A model generated the notes under the pieces. It was not told the origin of the DNA. It was given only the letters and a program-made list of their open reading frames with translations, and ran no database searches. Positions 17,828 to 28,008 of a stretch of DNA of 64,000 nt are shown one piece after another (positions within the stretch are counted from its first letter, which is position 1; each line of letters begins with the position of its first letter). Source of the stretch: an uncultured Bryobacteraceae bacterium (GTDB lineage: Bacteria > Acidobacteriota > Terriglobia > Bryobacterales > Bryobacteraceae); contig CALJAM010000016.1 of assembly GCA_938027685.1 (NCBI GenBank), forward strand, positions 1 to 64,000, written 5' to 3'. The translations under genes were made by a program, and so were the position numbers.

Positions 17828-20233
17828 TTAGATGCCGTCAGCGCCGACAAGCATCCACTCCGTTTCGCCCTCGTGCGGTTGCCAGTGTGCTGCGATAAGG
17901 CAACTCCGGGAGACGCCCGCGGGCGGCGGTGCGCCCGGGGTCACCTGCATCCAGATTTCGCCCGAGCCCTCGTTGTCGGCCAAGGACACGCCCCACCAAC
18001 CGCGATGTTCCAACCATTCGGTATCGAAGGTTTCGCCCAGGCCGCGGACCACCATGGCTGCGCCGATGCGTGTTTTCGCCGCCTGCTCCCGGGTGCGTGC
18101 GCTGAAGTGCCACTGATTGGGCTTATCCTCCCAATATTCGGGCGGGTTGCCTTCGTTGTACGGCGTGTCGAACTGATCGGTTTGGCTGAACCCAAGACCC
18201 GCTTCGCAGGTCAGCCGCACCGAGAGCGTGGCGCCGGCACGGTAAACGATGACGAGACCCTGTGCCTCGTCGATCTCCATCTGTTCAAAGGCATGCAACA
18301 GCCAGCGGTATTCGGCGGGTTCAGGCGCCGCCAGTTCGTCGAGCACCCCCACCAGCCCGGGGCGGAGGAACACGAGGTGGCGCACGAACAGCGTGAGTTT
18401 TCCGCCGTAGGCCGCCGTAGCGTCGCCGGCGACGTAACTGATGCGGTTCTGGTGACGGAAAGCGGCGATCCTGCCCCGGGCTTTGGCGCTGCGAGCGAGC
18501 TGGCCCTCGCCGTTGACCAGGATCGAGTTGTGGGCCTTGGTCTGCCGCGTCCAGAGCGCATGGTGAGGCATGTCGTAGGCAGGACCGTAATAGCCCGAGG
18601 GAATCGCGAGTCCGCGTCCGCCCTTCAAGATGGCAAAGGAGTTCTGATCGGCGTGGCTGTGGCTGACGCTGCCGTAAGGGCTTGACTTGAACAGGATCAG
18701 GGTATCCTCGCGCGGGCGATCGAGCGCGCTGTGCAGCGCCGCCCAGCCTACCCCGCGGAAAACCGCAGCCGAGGGCAGATCGGAGGGCGGCGCCGCCGCT
18801 ACATCGTCTTCGGTGAGCGCCCCGATGAGGGGATCGGCCGTCACGGAGGCCCCCGTCTGCCGCGCGTACCAGACGCAATGCGGATCGCGAAAGCGGCGCC
18901 CGTGGTGCATCATGAGGGTCGCACCGGAGCCGCCCACGCCGCCCTCGAAGCCGTCGCCGAAGGGCTTGATCTCAGCGACCGGGCTGGTGCAGTAAAGGAT
19001 GAAGCGCCGCACGCGCTGGAAGAAGGGCCGCTGATAAAGGTCGAAGCCTGTGGCGGCCAGCAGGGATTCGAGCGCACCGAGATAGATCGTGTTGTAGGAA
19101 AGAGCGTAGCTGATGCCTTCCGCCCAGCCGCCGTCCCGGTCGCCCCAATGCGGGTAGAAAGTGGTCAACGCGCGCAAGGAGTAATCGAGCCACTCGCCGG
19201 CATCCGGCGCTTCGTCCTTCAGCACCACGGCGTATTCGCTCAGGTAGGCGATGAGCCGCCCGTTGTGGCTTTCGCCCGGGAGCGCCAGGTAGTCGGCGCG
19301 TTGGAGCCGGGTCAGCACCTGACGTGCGCGTCCGACGGTCATTTCGCGCACGCGCGTCCGTTCGTCCTCATCGAATAAGTCGAAAAGCCAGTCATAGGCG
19401 CGGTGGCCGTGCTTGGCCATCGAAAGGCCGGGCTCGTCGCCCCATGGCGCCATCACGGACATGGGACCCTCGATGCCCCACCTTTCGACCTCCAGCAGGA
19501 TGCGCTTGGCGGCCAGACCGTACCTTTGATCCCCCGAGAGCACGTAGGCCAGCGCGAGCGTGCTCATCGCGTTGTCGATCACGCGCCGGAACTCACGGAA
19601 GTAGCTCACGTATCCCATCCGCTGCCGCGCGGGATCGGCGTAGGTGTGATACTCGGGCGGCTTGGGCGGTTCGGTGTTCAGGTAGCGTTCCGCGCTCGAG
19701 CGGATCGAATTCCATGCGGCGCGCCGACCGGCTTGCAGCGAGCGGCGAATCTCCGGCAGGGCGTCGCGCAGGAAGATGTAACGGGGGTGGCCTTCGGGCA
19801 CGCGCGCCAGGATCTCGGCGGGCTCGATCCACGGAAACTCGGTCACACCTTCGGGCACGCGGAACCGCCATACGCCGCGCTTGGCCAGCACGCGGTCGTC
19901 CGGGTCGCAGGCCTCCACGTCCCAGCAGTATTCGCCGGGTGAAAGCGGGCGGGCCGGCAGGTGCACGGGGTCGCGTAGATAAGGGGCCTGGTAGACCTCT
20001 TCGCCTCGCTCGTTCCAGATGAGCAGGCGGTACATGGCCGCGCCGGGCGCGCGCCACCAGGCGAAGCCGGGCGGATTGATGGAGACGGTTTCGCCGTCCT
20101 GGGGCTGCGGAAACAGCGCCCGATCGCCCGGGGGTGAAGCGGGAAAAGCCGCGGCAGCCAGCCCCCGCAAACGCGCGAGCGGGAGAGCCGCGGTGCGCAT
20201 CAGGGCTCGGCGCGAAAGCTGCATCGGCTCCAT
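17828..20233 (-). CDS. Exported heparinase II/III-like polysaccharide lyase (DUF4962)
   Basis: The 801-residue protein starts with a Tat-like signal (LSRRALMRTAALP). Residues about 40-130 form the fibronectin-like N-terminal module of DUF4962 (INPPGFAWWRAP). An alpha/alpha barrel follows (about 150-480), then the heparinase II/III beta-sandwich domain with YGSVSHSHADQNSFAI and TKAHNSILVNGEGQ. These hold the His/Tyr residues expected in uronate-cleaving lyases. Likely substrates are acidic polysaccharides (alginate- or glycosaminoglycan-like). It is the first gene of a minus-strand pair with the aldo/keto reductase, 33 bases apart, divergent from the 20270 gene. Confidence 0.85.
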   Translation of the reverse strand: MEPMQLSRRALMRTAALPLARLRGLAAAAFPASPPGDRALFPQPQDGETVSINPPGFAWWRAPGAAMYRLLIWNERGEEVYQAPYLRDPVHLPARPLSPGEYCWDVEACDPDDRVLAKRGVWRFRVPEGVTEFPWIEPAEILARVPEGHPRYIFLRDALPEIRRSLQAGRRAAWNSIRSSAERYLNTEPPKPPEYHTYADPARQRMGYVSYFREFRRVIDNAMSTLALAYVLSGDQRYGLAAKRILLEVERWGIEGPMSVMAPWGDEPGLSMAKHGHRAYDWLFDLFDEDERTRVREMTVGRARQVLTRLQRADYLALPGESHNGRLIAYLSEYAVVLKDEAPDAGEWLDYSLRALTTFYPHWGDRDGGWAEGISYALSYNTIYLGALESLLAATGFDLYQRPFFQRVRRFILYCTSPVAEIKPFGDGFEGGVGGSGATLMMHHGRRFRDPHCVWYARQTGASVTADPLIGALTEDDVAAAPPSDLPSAAVFRGVGWAALHSALDRPREDTLILFKSSPYGSVSHSHADQNSFAILKGGRGLAIPSGYYGPAYDMPHHALWTRQTKAHNSILVNGEGQLARSAKARGRIAAFRHQNRISYVAGDATAAYGGKLTLFVRHLVFLRPGLVGVLDELAAPEPAEYRWLLHAFEQMEIDEAQGLVIVYRAGATLSVRLTCEAGLGFSQTDQFDTPYNEGNPPEYWEDKPNQWHFSARTREQAAKTRIGAAMVVRGLGETFDTEWLEHRGWWGVSLADNEGSGEIWMQVTPGAPPPAGVSRSCLIAAHWQPHEGETEWMLVGADGI

Positions 20234-20269
20234 AATACCCTCGCTGAGGCCGTGCTACGCTGTGCTGTG

Positions 20270-20734
20270 ATGGGGTTGAGCGAGGTGTTTCGGGCTTTGG
20301 GCGAGAGCGCCCTGAACGAGCTCCTGCGCCACGTATCGCTCGGCAAGCTGCGCGCCTTCCAGCTTTACGAGCCCTTGAAGATCCGCATGCACGTGCGCAA
20401 GCTGAACGCCGAGACGCTGCGCAACAGCGGCCCGCGGCTGTGGCCCAGGCTGGCGGAAGGCGACGAAGACCTGGCGCGCGACCTGGCACAGGCGATCCTG
20501 GTTTCCAACCTCGAGATGGTGCAGGCCGTGCTCGACTTTCTCGGCTTGCCTCACCGGGACGGGTTTTTCGAAAAGGATCTGGAGGCCTCGCAGTATCTGA
20601 CCGAAGGCTGGCAACAGCGGGTCTGGGAACGCTTCCGCGGAGAGTATCCGGAGGCACTGCTCCTGTTCTACATCAACCACCTCGCCCAGGAGCTGGCCAA
20701 GGCGGAAGAAGTGTTCTCGCCCTCGGCCGCCTGA
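20270..20734 (+). CDS. Conserved helical protein of unknown function
   Basis: The product has 154 residues from the ATG at 20270; a start 18 bases earlier is in frame. It has no signal peptide or membrane segment and is almost all helix, with a conserved-looking core SLGKLRAFQLYEPLKIRMHV and NLEMVQAVLDFLGLPH. The second half resembles a bundle ending LLFYINHLAQELAKAEE. I do not recognise a family with known function. It lies 47 bases before pheS on the same strand. Confidence 0.6.
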   Translation: MGLSEVFRALGESALNELLRHVSLGKLRAFQLYEPLKIRMHVRKLNAETLRNSGPRLWPRLAEGDEDLARDLAQAILVSNLEMVQAVLDFLGLPHRDGFFEKDLEASQYLTEGWQQRVWERFRGEYPEALLLFYINHLAQELAKAEEVFSPSAA

Positions 20735-20781
20735 CGGGCGCGTTTGCGCCAACTCACGCTAGAATAGGCGGTTAAGCCCTC

Positions 20782-21822
20782 ATGCCTGAATCTGCCCTGA
20801 CTCTGGAGTCGGCGCTTTCCGAGCTGGAAGCACGCGCCCGCGAACGCATCCTGGCCGCAGCCACACGCGAAGAACTCGAAGCCGTGCGCGTGGAGGCGCT
20901 GGGGCGCAAGGGCACGTTGGCGCAGATCTCCCGTCAGCTGGGCAGCCTGGCGGCGGAGGAGCGGGCGCGAGTCGGGCGGCTTCTCAACACGGTGAAGCAG
21001 GAGCTCGAACAACTGCTGGCCGCGCGCCAGGCCGAATTCGAGCAGCGCGAGCTCGCCGCCCGGCTGGAGGCCGAATGGTTGGACCTGACGCGTCCGGCGC
21101 CGGGCCCCCGCCGAGGCCACCTCCATCCGATCACCCAGCTTCAATACGAGATCGAGGATCTGTTCACCTCGCTCGGCTTCGCGGTATTGGACGGCCCCGA
21201 GGTGGAGACCGAGTATCACAATTTCGACGCGCTCAACATTCCGCCCGATCATCCGGCGCGCGACGTGCAGGACACTTTCTGGCTGGTGAACGGCCTGCTG
21301 CTGCGGACACACACCTCGCCGGTGCAGGTGCGCGGCATGGAGAGATTCAGGCCGCCGCTGCGCATGATCGCGCCGGGTCGCGTCTTCCGCAACGAGGAAG
21401 TGGACGCCTCGCACGAGCACACCTTCTATCAGGTCGAAGGCATGATGATCGACCGCGAAGTCTCCGTCGCCCACCTGATCTACTTCATGAAGGTGCTTGT
21501 GAATCATATCTTCCAACGCGAGACGGAAGTGCGGTTGCGGCCCGGTTACTTTCCTTTCGTGGAGCCGGGCTTCGAGCTGGATCTGGCCTGCCTGGTCTGC
21601 AACGGACGAGGCTGCCCGGTCTGCAAGTATTCCGGTTGGGTGGAGATGCTCGGCTGCGGGCTCGTGCATCCCAATGTGCTGCGCACCAGCGGCATCGATC
21701 CTGAGGAGTGGATGGGGTGGGCCTTCGGGTTGGGGCTCACGCGCCTGGCCATGATGCGTTACGGGCTGGACGACATCCGCTGGTTTCAGAGCGGGGACCT
21801 GCGTTTCCTGAGGCAATTCTGA
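20782..21822 (+). CDS. pheS: Phenylalanyl-tRNA synthetase alpha subunit
   Basis: The 346-residue subunit carries the catalytic core of the class II synthetase. An N-terminal coiled coil (about residues 1-90) that contacts tRNA is followed by the motifs: HPITQLQYEIEDLFTSLGF, motif 2 at GRVFRNEEVDASHEHTFYQVEG, and motif 3 at GWAFGLGLTRLAMMRYGL. A cysteine cluster CLVCNGRGCPVCKYSGW, seen in many bacterial PheS, lies near residue 270. It is followed after 45 bases by pheT. Confidence 0.97.
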   Translation: MPESALTLESALSELEARARERILAAATREELEAVRVEALGRKGTLAQISRQLGSLAAEERARVGRLLNTVKQELEQLLAARQAEFEQRELAARLEAEWLDLTRPAPGPRRGHLHPITQLQYEIEDLFTSLGFAVLDGPEVETEYHNFDALNIPPDHPARDVQDTFWLVNGLLLRTHTSPVQVRGMERFRPPLRMIAPGRVFRNEEVDASHEHTFYQVEGMMIDREVSVAHLIYFMKVLVNHIFQRETEVRLRPGYFPFVEPGFELDLACLVCNGRGCPVCKYSGWVEMLGCGLVHPNVLRTSGIDPEEWMGWAFGLGLTRLAMMRYGLDDIRWFQSGDLRFLRQF

Positions 21823-21867
21823 ACGATGGCGAGCCGGAACGGGCCGCCTTGCTGATCTTTCTCGGCC

Positions 21868-24198
21868 ATGAAATTCTCGTACAACTGGCTGCGCGAGTTG
21901 GTTGAGGACCTGGACCTGGATGCCCGAGCGCTGGGGCTGGAAATCACGATGAAGACCGCCGAGTGCGAAGCGGTGGAGCCTTACGGGCAGCATCTGGAGC
22001 GCGTGGCGGCGGCGCGCGTGCTCGCGGCCGAGCCCATCCCCGGCGGCCACAACCGGAAAGTGACCGTGGATACGGGCCGCTACGGCGTCAGGACGGTGGT
22101 CTGCGGGGCCCCGAACTGTCGCGTGGGCATGGTGACGGCCTATGTTCCCGCGGGCACGGAGCTGCCGGACGGTCGCATCGAGAGGCGTGTGATTCAAGGA
22201 ATCGAAAGCGACGGCATGCTGGCCAGCGGCGCCGAGCTCGGCATCAACCGCGATGCGGCCGGCATCCTGGAATTGGAGGCGAACCCCGGCGATCCGCTCC
22301 CCGGTTGCGTGCCCGACCAGATCCTGGAAATCGACAACAAATCGCTCACGCACCGACCCGATCTTTGGGGCCACCTGGGCCTGGCGCGCGAAGCGGCCGC
22401 CATCGTGCGCAAGCGTCTGCTGGACCCGGTTCGCATCGAGCGGCTGCCGAAGGGGCCGGCCCCGATCCGCGTAGCCATCGAGGATTTCGACCTCTGCCCG
22501 CGTTACAGCGCGCTCGTCTTCGAAAACGTCACCGTGCGGCCCTCGCCCTTGTGGCTGCAATACCGGCTTCAGGCCGTGGGCCTGAATCCCATCAACAACA
22601 TCGTGGACGTGACCAACTACGTGATGGCCGAACTGGCGCAGCCGCTGCACGCCTTCGATCAGGATCTGCTGCACGGCGACACCATTTACGTGCGTCCCGC
22701 ACGCGAGGGCGAACGCCTGACGGCGTTGAACGAGGAAACCTACCGGCTGGATCCTGCGGCCCTGGCCATCGCGGACGCCCGAGGACCGGTTGCGCTGGCC
22801 GGCGTCATAGGCGGCCTCGACACCGCCATCAGCGCGCGCACTCGCCGCGTCGTGCTCGAGAGCGCCTGCTTCCAGGCATCCTCGATCCGCAAGACCTCGG
22901 CCCGCCTCAAACTGCGCACCGATGCCTCGATGCGCTTCGAAAAGGGGCAGGATCCGCATAACACCGTGCGGGGGTTGGCGCGCGCCTGGGAGCTGTTCGA
23001 GCAGGTTTCGCCGGGCATCCGGCTGGTGGGCGGCCTGGCCGACTGCTGTCGGCCGCTGTCGACGCCTCCGCCCATCGAGTTGCCGCTGGACTGGCTGACG
23101 CGCAAGTTGGGGCGGGCGGTGCCCGAGGCCGAGGTCCGCGACATTCTTGAGCGCCTTTGTTTTGTCGTGCGCGAGGGCGGTCCGCGAGTCTTTCTGGTGA
23201 CCCCGCCATCCTGGCGGGCGACGCGCGACGTCTCCATCAAGGATGACCTGGTCGAGGAAGTCGGGCGCATGATCGGCTACGGCACGATCGCGCCCGAGCC
23301 GCCGCGGGTGGCCTGTACCGTACCCCCGCAGGAACCGCTTCGCCTCTTTCTGCGCGCGGTCCGCGAGGCGTTCGTCTCCCAGGGCTTCACGGAGGTGCAC
23401 AACTACTCGTTTTACGGCGAGGATCTGGCGCGCCGCTTCGCATTGGATCCCGCGGAGCACCTGGCGGTCGCCAATCCCATTTCGCCCGAGCAGAAGCTGA
23501 TGCGGCGCAGCCTGGTGCCGCTGATCTACCGCAATCTGGAAGAGAACGCGAAGCATCTGGAATGTTTCCGTCTGTTCGAGGTCGGCCGCGAGATCCATCC
23601 GCAACCGCAGGGATTGCCGCGCGAGATCCATCACGCGGTCGCGGCGATTTACTCCCGCCAGGAAGGCGAGGGCAATCTTTATGAGCTGGCGCGCGTGGCC
23701 CAATGTCTGATGCCGGGGGCGGAGGTGCGGCCCGCGGCGCCGCGATCCTTCGAACATCCGGCCCGCGCGGGCGAGATCTGGTGGCGCGGCGCGTGCGTGG
23801 GACGCCTGTTCGAGCTGCATCCCGCGTTGCTGGCCGGGCGCGCCGCCTTGCTCGATCTGGATCTGGAGCGCATCCATGAACTGGGGCCGGAGCCTAAGCG
23901 CTACCGACCGGTCCGCCGGTTCCCGACCAGCGCCTTCGATCTCTCCGTGATCGCCCCCCAGCGCGCCTTGATCGGGGAGATCGAGAAGCTCATGGTGCGG
24001 CTGGCCGGCGAGGACCTGGATTCCATCGAGTTTCTGCGCACCTACAGCGGTCCGCCCATTCCGGAGGGTCACCAGAGCGTTTCCTTCCGGCTGCGAGTGG
24101 GGGCCGCCGACCACACGCTCTCGCTGGATGAGGTCGGCGAGATCCGCGCGCGCATTATCGCGGGTCTGCGGGCGGCAGGCTACGATCTGCGTTTGTAA
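21868..24198 (+). CDS. pheT: Phenylalanyl-tRNA synthetase beta subunit
   Basis: The 776-residue beta subunit starts with MKFSYNWLRELVEDLDLD. Next come the tRNA-binding domain (about 40-150), B3/B4 editing domain (about 200-380; INNIVDVTNYVMAELAQPLHAFD), B5 (about 400-475), the inactive catalytic-like module (DVSIKDDLVEEVGRMIGYG ... NYSFYGEDLARRF) and the C-terminal ferredoxin-like anticodon-binding domain (RFPTSAFDLSVIAP). The length is normal for the family. It forms the alpha2-beta2 enzyme with PheS and ends 6 bases from the convergent guaB stop. Confidence 0.97.
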   Translation: MKFSYNWLRELVEDLDLDARALGLEITMKTAECEAVEPYGQHLERVAAARVLAAEPIPGGHNRKVTVDTGRYGVRTVVCGAPNCRVGMVTAYVPAGTELPDGRIERRVIQGIESDGMLASGAELGINRDAAGILELEANPGDPLPGCVPDQILEIDNKSLTHRPDLWGHLGLAREAAAIVRKRLLDPVRIERLPKGPAPIRVAIEDFDLCPRYSALVFENVTVRPSPLWLQYRLQAVGLNPINNIVDVTNYVMAELAQPLHAFDQDLLHGDTIYVRPAREGERLTALNEETYRLDPAALAIADARGPVALAGVIGGLDTAISARTRRVVLESACFQASSIRKTSARLKLRTDASMRFEKGQDPHNTVRGLARAWELFEQVSPGIRLVGGLADCCRPLSTPPPIELPLDWLTRKLGRAVPEAEVRDILERLCFVVREGGPRVFLVTPPSWRATRDVSIKDDLVEEVGRMIGYGTIAPEPPRVACTVPPQEPLRLFLRAVREAFVSQGFTEVHNYSFYGEDLARRFALDPAEHLAVANPISPEQKLMRRSLVPLIYRNLEENAKHLECFRLFEVGREIHPQPQGLPREIHHAVAAIYSRQEGEGNLYELARVAQCLMPGAEVRPAAPRSFEHPARAGEIWWRGACVGRLFELHPALLAGRAALLDLDLERIHELGPEPKRYRPVRRFPTSAFDLSVIAPQRALIGEIEKLMVRLAGEDLDSIEFLRTYSGPPIPEGHQSVSFRLRVGAADHTLSLDEVGEIRARIIAGLRAAGYDLRL

Positions 24199-24204
24199 CG
24201 GCCC

Positions 24205-25677
<1,473 letters not shown>

Positions 25678-25765
25678 TCATACGGGAAGCCCGGCGGCGT
25701 GTGCAACGCTCCGGCCGGTAAGCACGTAGCGGGCGTTTGCCCGCGCTATCCGGAGCCGGGCAGTC

Positions 25766-26128
25766 TCAGATTCTGGCTGCCCCGGCCAGCGCAAGCGATC
25801 CTTGCGTGCGGAACTCGTACCGCTCGATGAGTATGGCCGCCTGTCCGGGTTGAGCGCGCACCACCCGTCCCGTGGCAACCAGCTTGAGCGGGCATTCGTT
25901 GTTCAGTCGCACCGGCCAGTTCACTGAGACCTCAACGCGATCGCCTGGCATGAGCTGGTGGTCGGTACGAATGAGCACGCCGCGCGAGCTCATGTTGACC
26001 GTCTTGCCAAGGCCGAACTCCGTGCCGTTGCGGTTGAAAAGGCGAAACCGCACCTCTTGTTCGAGCGGGAACCGCTTGGCTGCCCGGCGCTCCAGGCGTC
26101 TCGGGGGAGTTTTAGCCGCCTGTTCCAT
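25766..26128 (-). CDS. PilZ-domain protein
   Basis: The 120-residue single-domain protein has the PilZ c-di-GMP binding pattern: an arginine-rich RxxxR ([11 protein letters not shown], residues about 12-22) and NMSSRGV in place of the usual D/NxSxxG at about 45. The rest is a beta barrel ([22 protein letters not shown]). PilZ proteins are c-di-GMP effectors; a target cannot be named. It is divergent from the RidA-like gene and about 1 kb from the c-di-GMP-type glycosyltransferase locus, which may be a functional link. Confidence 0.85.
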   Translation of the reverse strand: MEQAAKTPPRRLERRAAKRFPLEQEVRFRLFNRNGTEFGLGKTVNMSSRGVLIRTDHQLMPGDRVEVSVNWPVRLNNECPLKLVATGRVVRAQPGQAAILIERYEFRTQGSLALAGAARI

Positions 26129-26265
26129 CTCCGCGAACGCTCCTCGTGTTTTTAGATTGCCTCAGACGCCCCACCGCCGCCTATAGGCCAAAGGATTCAT
26201 TTTGTGGGCAGACCCGGGTACTAGACCCTATGGGAGCGGCCTGGTACCTAGGTTATCATGGCGGC

Positions 26266-26715
26266 ATGCACGTTCCTGGCATACCTTCCTGTTTGCTGCT
26301 GAGCGTTTGCCTCGCCGCCACCATGGCGGGGGCCGAGAAGCGGGTCATCCATCCGCCGGAGTTTCCGGCCGGCCGTCCGTTTAGTACGGGGCTGCTGGTT
26401 GGCGACACGCTCTACATTTCCGGTCAGGTCGGGGCCGATCTGAAGACGGGCCAGATCCCGGAGGATTTCGAGGCCGAAGTGCGCCAATGCCTGGACAATA
26501 TCGGGCTCGTGCTGAAGGCGGCGGGCATGAGTTTCGCTGACGCGGTCTCGGTGCAGGTGTACCTGACCGACATGAGCCTGTTCCCGCGCATGAATGCGGT
26601 CTACGTGAAGTACTTTCCCGAGCCCCGGCCGACGCGGACGACGGTGGGCGTGGCGTCTCTGGTCGGCAAGGCGCGCATCGAGATCACAGTCACGGCGCGC
26701 AAGTCGAGCAAGTGA
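26266..26715 (+). CDS. Exported RidA-like protein lacking the catalytic arginine
   Basis: This 149-residue YjgF/RidA-family protein has a signal peptide (PSCLLLSVCLAATMAGA), unusual because canonical RidA is cytosolic and removes reactive enamines/imines. The fold signatures GRPFSTGLLVGDTLYISGQVG, LDNIGLVLKAAG and VQVYLTDMS are present. The region matching RidA Arg105 (usually V-A-R-L-P) reads GVASLVGKA, so the key arginine is serine. It probably belongs to the non-Arg RidA subgroups of unknown activity. I chose the ATG at 26266 because the frame upstream has no family features. Confidence 0.8.
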   Translation: MHVPGIPSCLLLSVCLAATMAGAEKRVIHPPEFPAGRPFSTGLLVGDTLYISGQVGADLKTGQIPEDFEAEVRQCLDNIGLVLKAAGMSFADAVSVQVYLTDMSLFPRMNAVYVKYFPEPRPTRTTVGVASLVGKARIEITVTARKSSK

Positions 26716-27132
26716 CGCGATGCGGCGCCGCGCTCAGCTTCCTGCCGGCGAGCCTCGGAGGCTGCTTCGGTCGTCGCGGAGTGCCTGCGCGAACTCACCG
26801 GAAGCCCGCTGCGAACTCCTGCGCCGGCCGGCGTCGATTTCGGGCGTGAGCTGACCGGAACCCTCGCAACTCAACGTCTCGGACTCGGGCACACGTTCGA
26901 GGCTGCCAACGTCGGTATCGCGCAGGCTCAGCGACGAGCTGCTCGCGCTGCCCCCCTCGCGGGCATGCTGGCAGCATGGCGGCGTTATCCCTTGTTGCCG
27001 CCCCCACTGCCCGCTCGCGGACACAGTCCCAGGCGGGCGGGGGCACACCGTTGTTGCGGTAGCGTTCCTAGTACTTTCGTACAGTGCTACGGCGCCTCCC
27101 TAAATTGTGTCTGCTTAAGTGACGAATTATTT
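26716..27132. other. Intergenic stretch before the exopolysaccharide-type genes
   Basis: I see no supported gene in this 417-base stretch; open frames on both strands lack signals and family similarity. The last 60 bases become AT-richer (TAAATTGTGTCTGCTTAAG, GAATTATTT), which fits a promoter region for the gene at 27133. An imperfect palindrome lies there (next entry). Confidence 0.4.
27069..27089. promoter_or_regulatory. Imperfect palindrome, candidate operator
   Basis: TAGTACT and AGTGCTA are separated by 7 bases. TAGTACT pairs with the reverse complement TAGCACT with one mismatch, making a dyad of 21 bases about 45 bases upstream of the ATG at 27133. The size and placement fit a dimeric regulator site. 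No regulator is encoded beside it. Confidence 0.35.
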
Positions 27133-28008
27133 ATGGCAGGCTTCAGCATGTGGCCATCGAACGAAATCGGCGGCGGGGTAGGCCGCGCCGGGCGATGGAT
27201 GCTCTTGGGACTGGCTACGATCCTGGCGGGCCAAGCCTACGGCTCCGCCTGGCCACAGAAGAGGGGTCACGGCATCCTCATTGTGCACGCGTACGGATAT
27301 CGGGCGGAGGAGCGCTTTGACGAGCGCGGGCAACGCACCAGACTGGGCGAGGAAGCCCGCTTCCGCAGCACAGCAATTCAGGGTTGGTTGGAAGCCGGCC
27401 TGACGGATCAGTGGACGCTGGTCATCAGCGCCCCCGTGCATCGGCTCGGCTACCGAGATCGTTGGAGCGAGCAGAAGAACCTGGCCCTGGGGGACCTGCA
27501 GGTCGGCGTCCGGCGTAGCCTCCGTCAGCCGGAGACGGGCTGGCAGGTTGCCGTACAGGCTTTGGTCAAGGCGCCGGCTTACGATGCCAATGGCCGCCCC
27601 AGGCCCGGCAATGGGCAGGCCGACGCCGAGGGCAGCGTACTCTTCGGGCGCAGCGTACCGCTGGGACGAAAGTGGGGCTACGTGGCCGCCGAGACGGGCT
27701 ATCGGAAGCGGTGGGGCCGGCCGGCCGACCAGCTGCGGGGTGAGGCGGCCGCCGGGCTTCATCTGCATAGCCGCCTCACCCTCTCGGTGCAGTTCTTTGC
27801 CATCCGCGGCCTGGGCAGCCTTCTGCCGCCGGAACGGGCAACCAACCCGCTGATCGAGCCGCGCTTCGACCTGTACAAGATGCAGGGTTCCTTGCTGGTA
27901 TGGCTCTCGAAGGGATGGGCTATGCAGATGGGTTACGTGAAAGACCTGGTAGGTCGCAATGTCGGCGCGGGCCACGCCTTGGTGCTCGGAGTATGGCGGA
28001 AGTTCTGA
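27133..28008 (+). CDS. Outer-membrane beta-barrel-type protein (XagA-like)
   Basis: The 291-residue protein has a signal region (GRWMLLGLATILAGQAYG, about residues 21-38) and then alternating hydrophobic/aromatic strands, ending with LVLGVWRKF, an aromatic C-terminus typical of outer-membrane barrels. The next gene, a MshEN-glycosyltransferase, overlaps its end by 16 bases. I recall the same order in xagA-xagB of Xanthomonas (biofilm polysaccharide), where XagA is an outer-membrane protein. Likely role is polysaccharide export, an inference. An ATG at 27148 is an alternative start. Confidence 0.6.
   Translation: MAGFSMWPSNEIGGGVGRAGRWMLLGLATILAGQAYGSAWPQKRGHGILIVHAYGYRAEERFDERGQRTRLGEEARFRSTAIQGWLEAGLTDQWTLVISAPVHRLGYRDRWSEQKNLALGDLQVGVRRSLRQPETGWQVAVQALVKAPAYDANGRPRPGNGQADAEGSVLFGRSVPLGRKWGYVAAETGYRKRWGRPADQLRGEAAAGLHLHSRLTLSVQFFAIRGLGSLLPPERATNPLIEPRFDLYKMQGSLLVWLSKGWAMQMGYVKDLVGRNVGAGHALVLGVWRKF

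Noticed and set aside
20668-24114. A 1148-codon open frame on the minus strand
   Set aside because: It is antisense to pheST, has no family features and is a side effect of GC-rich codon use on the coding strand.
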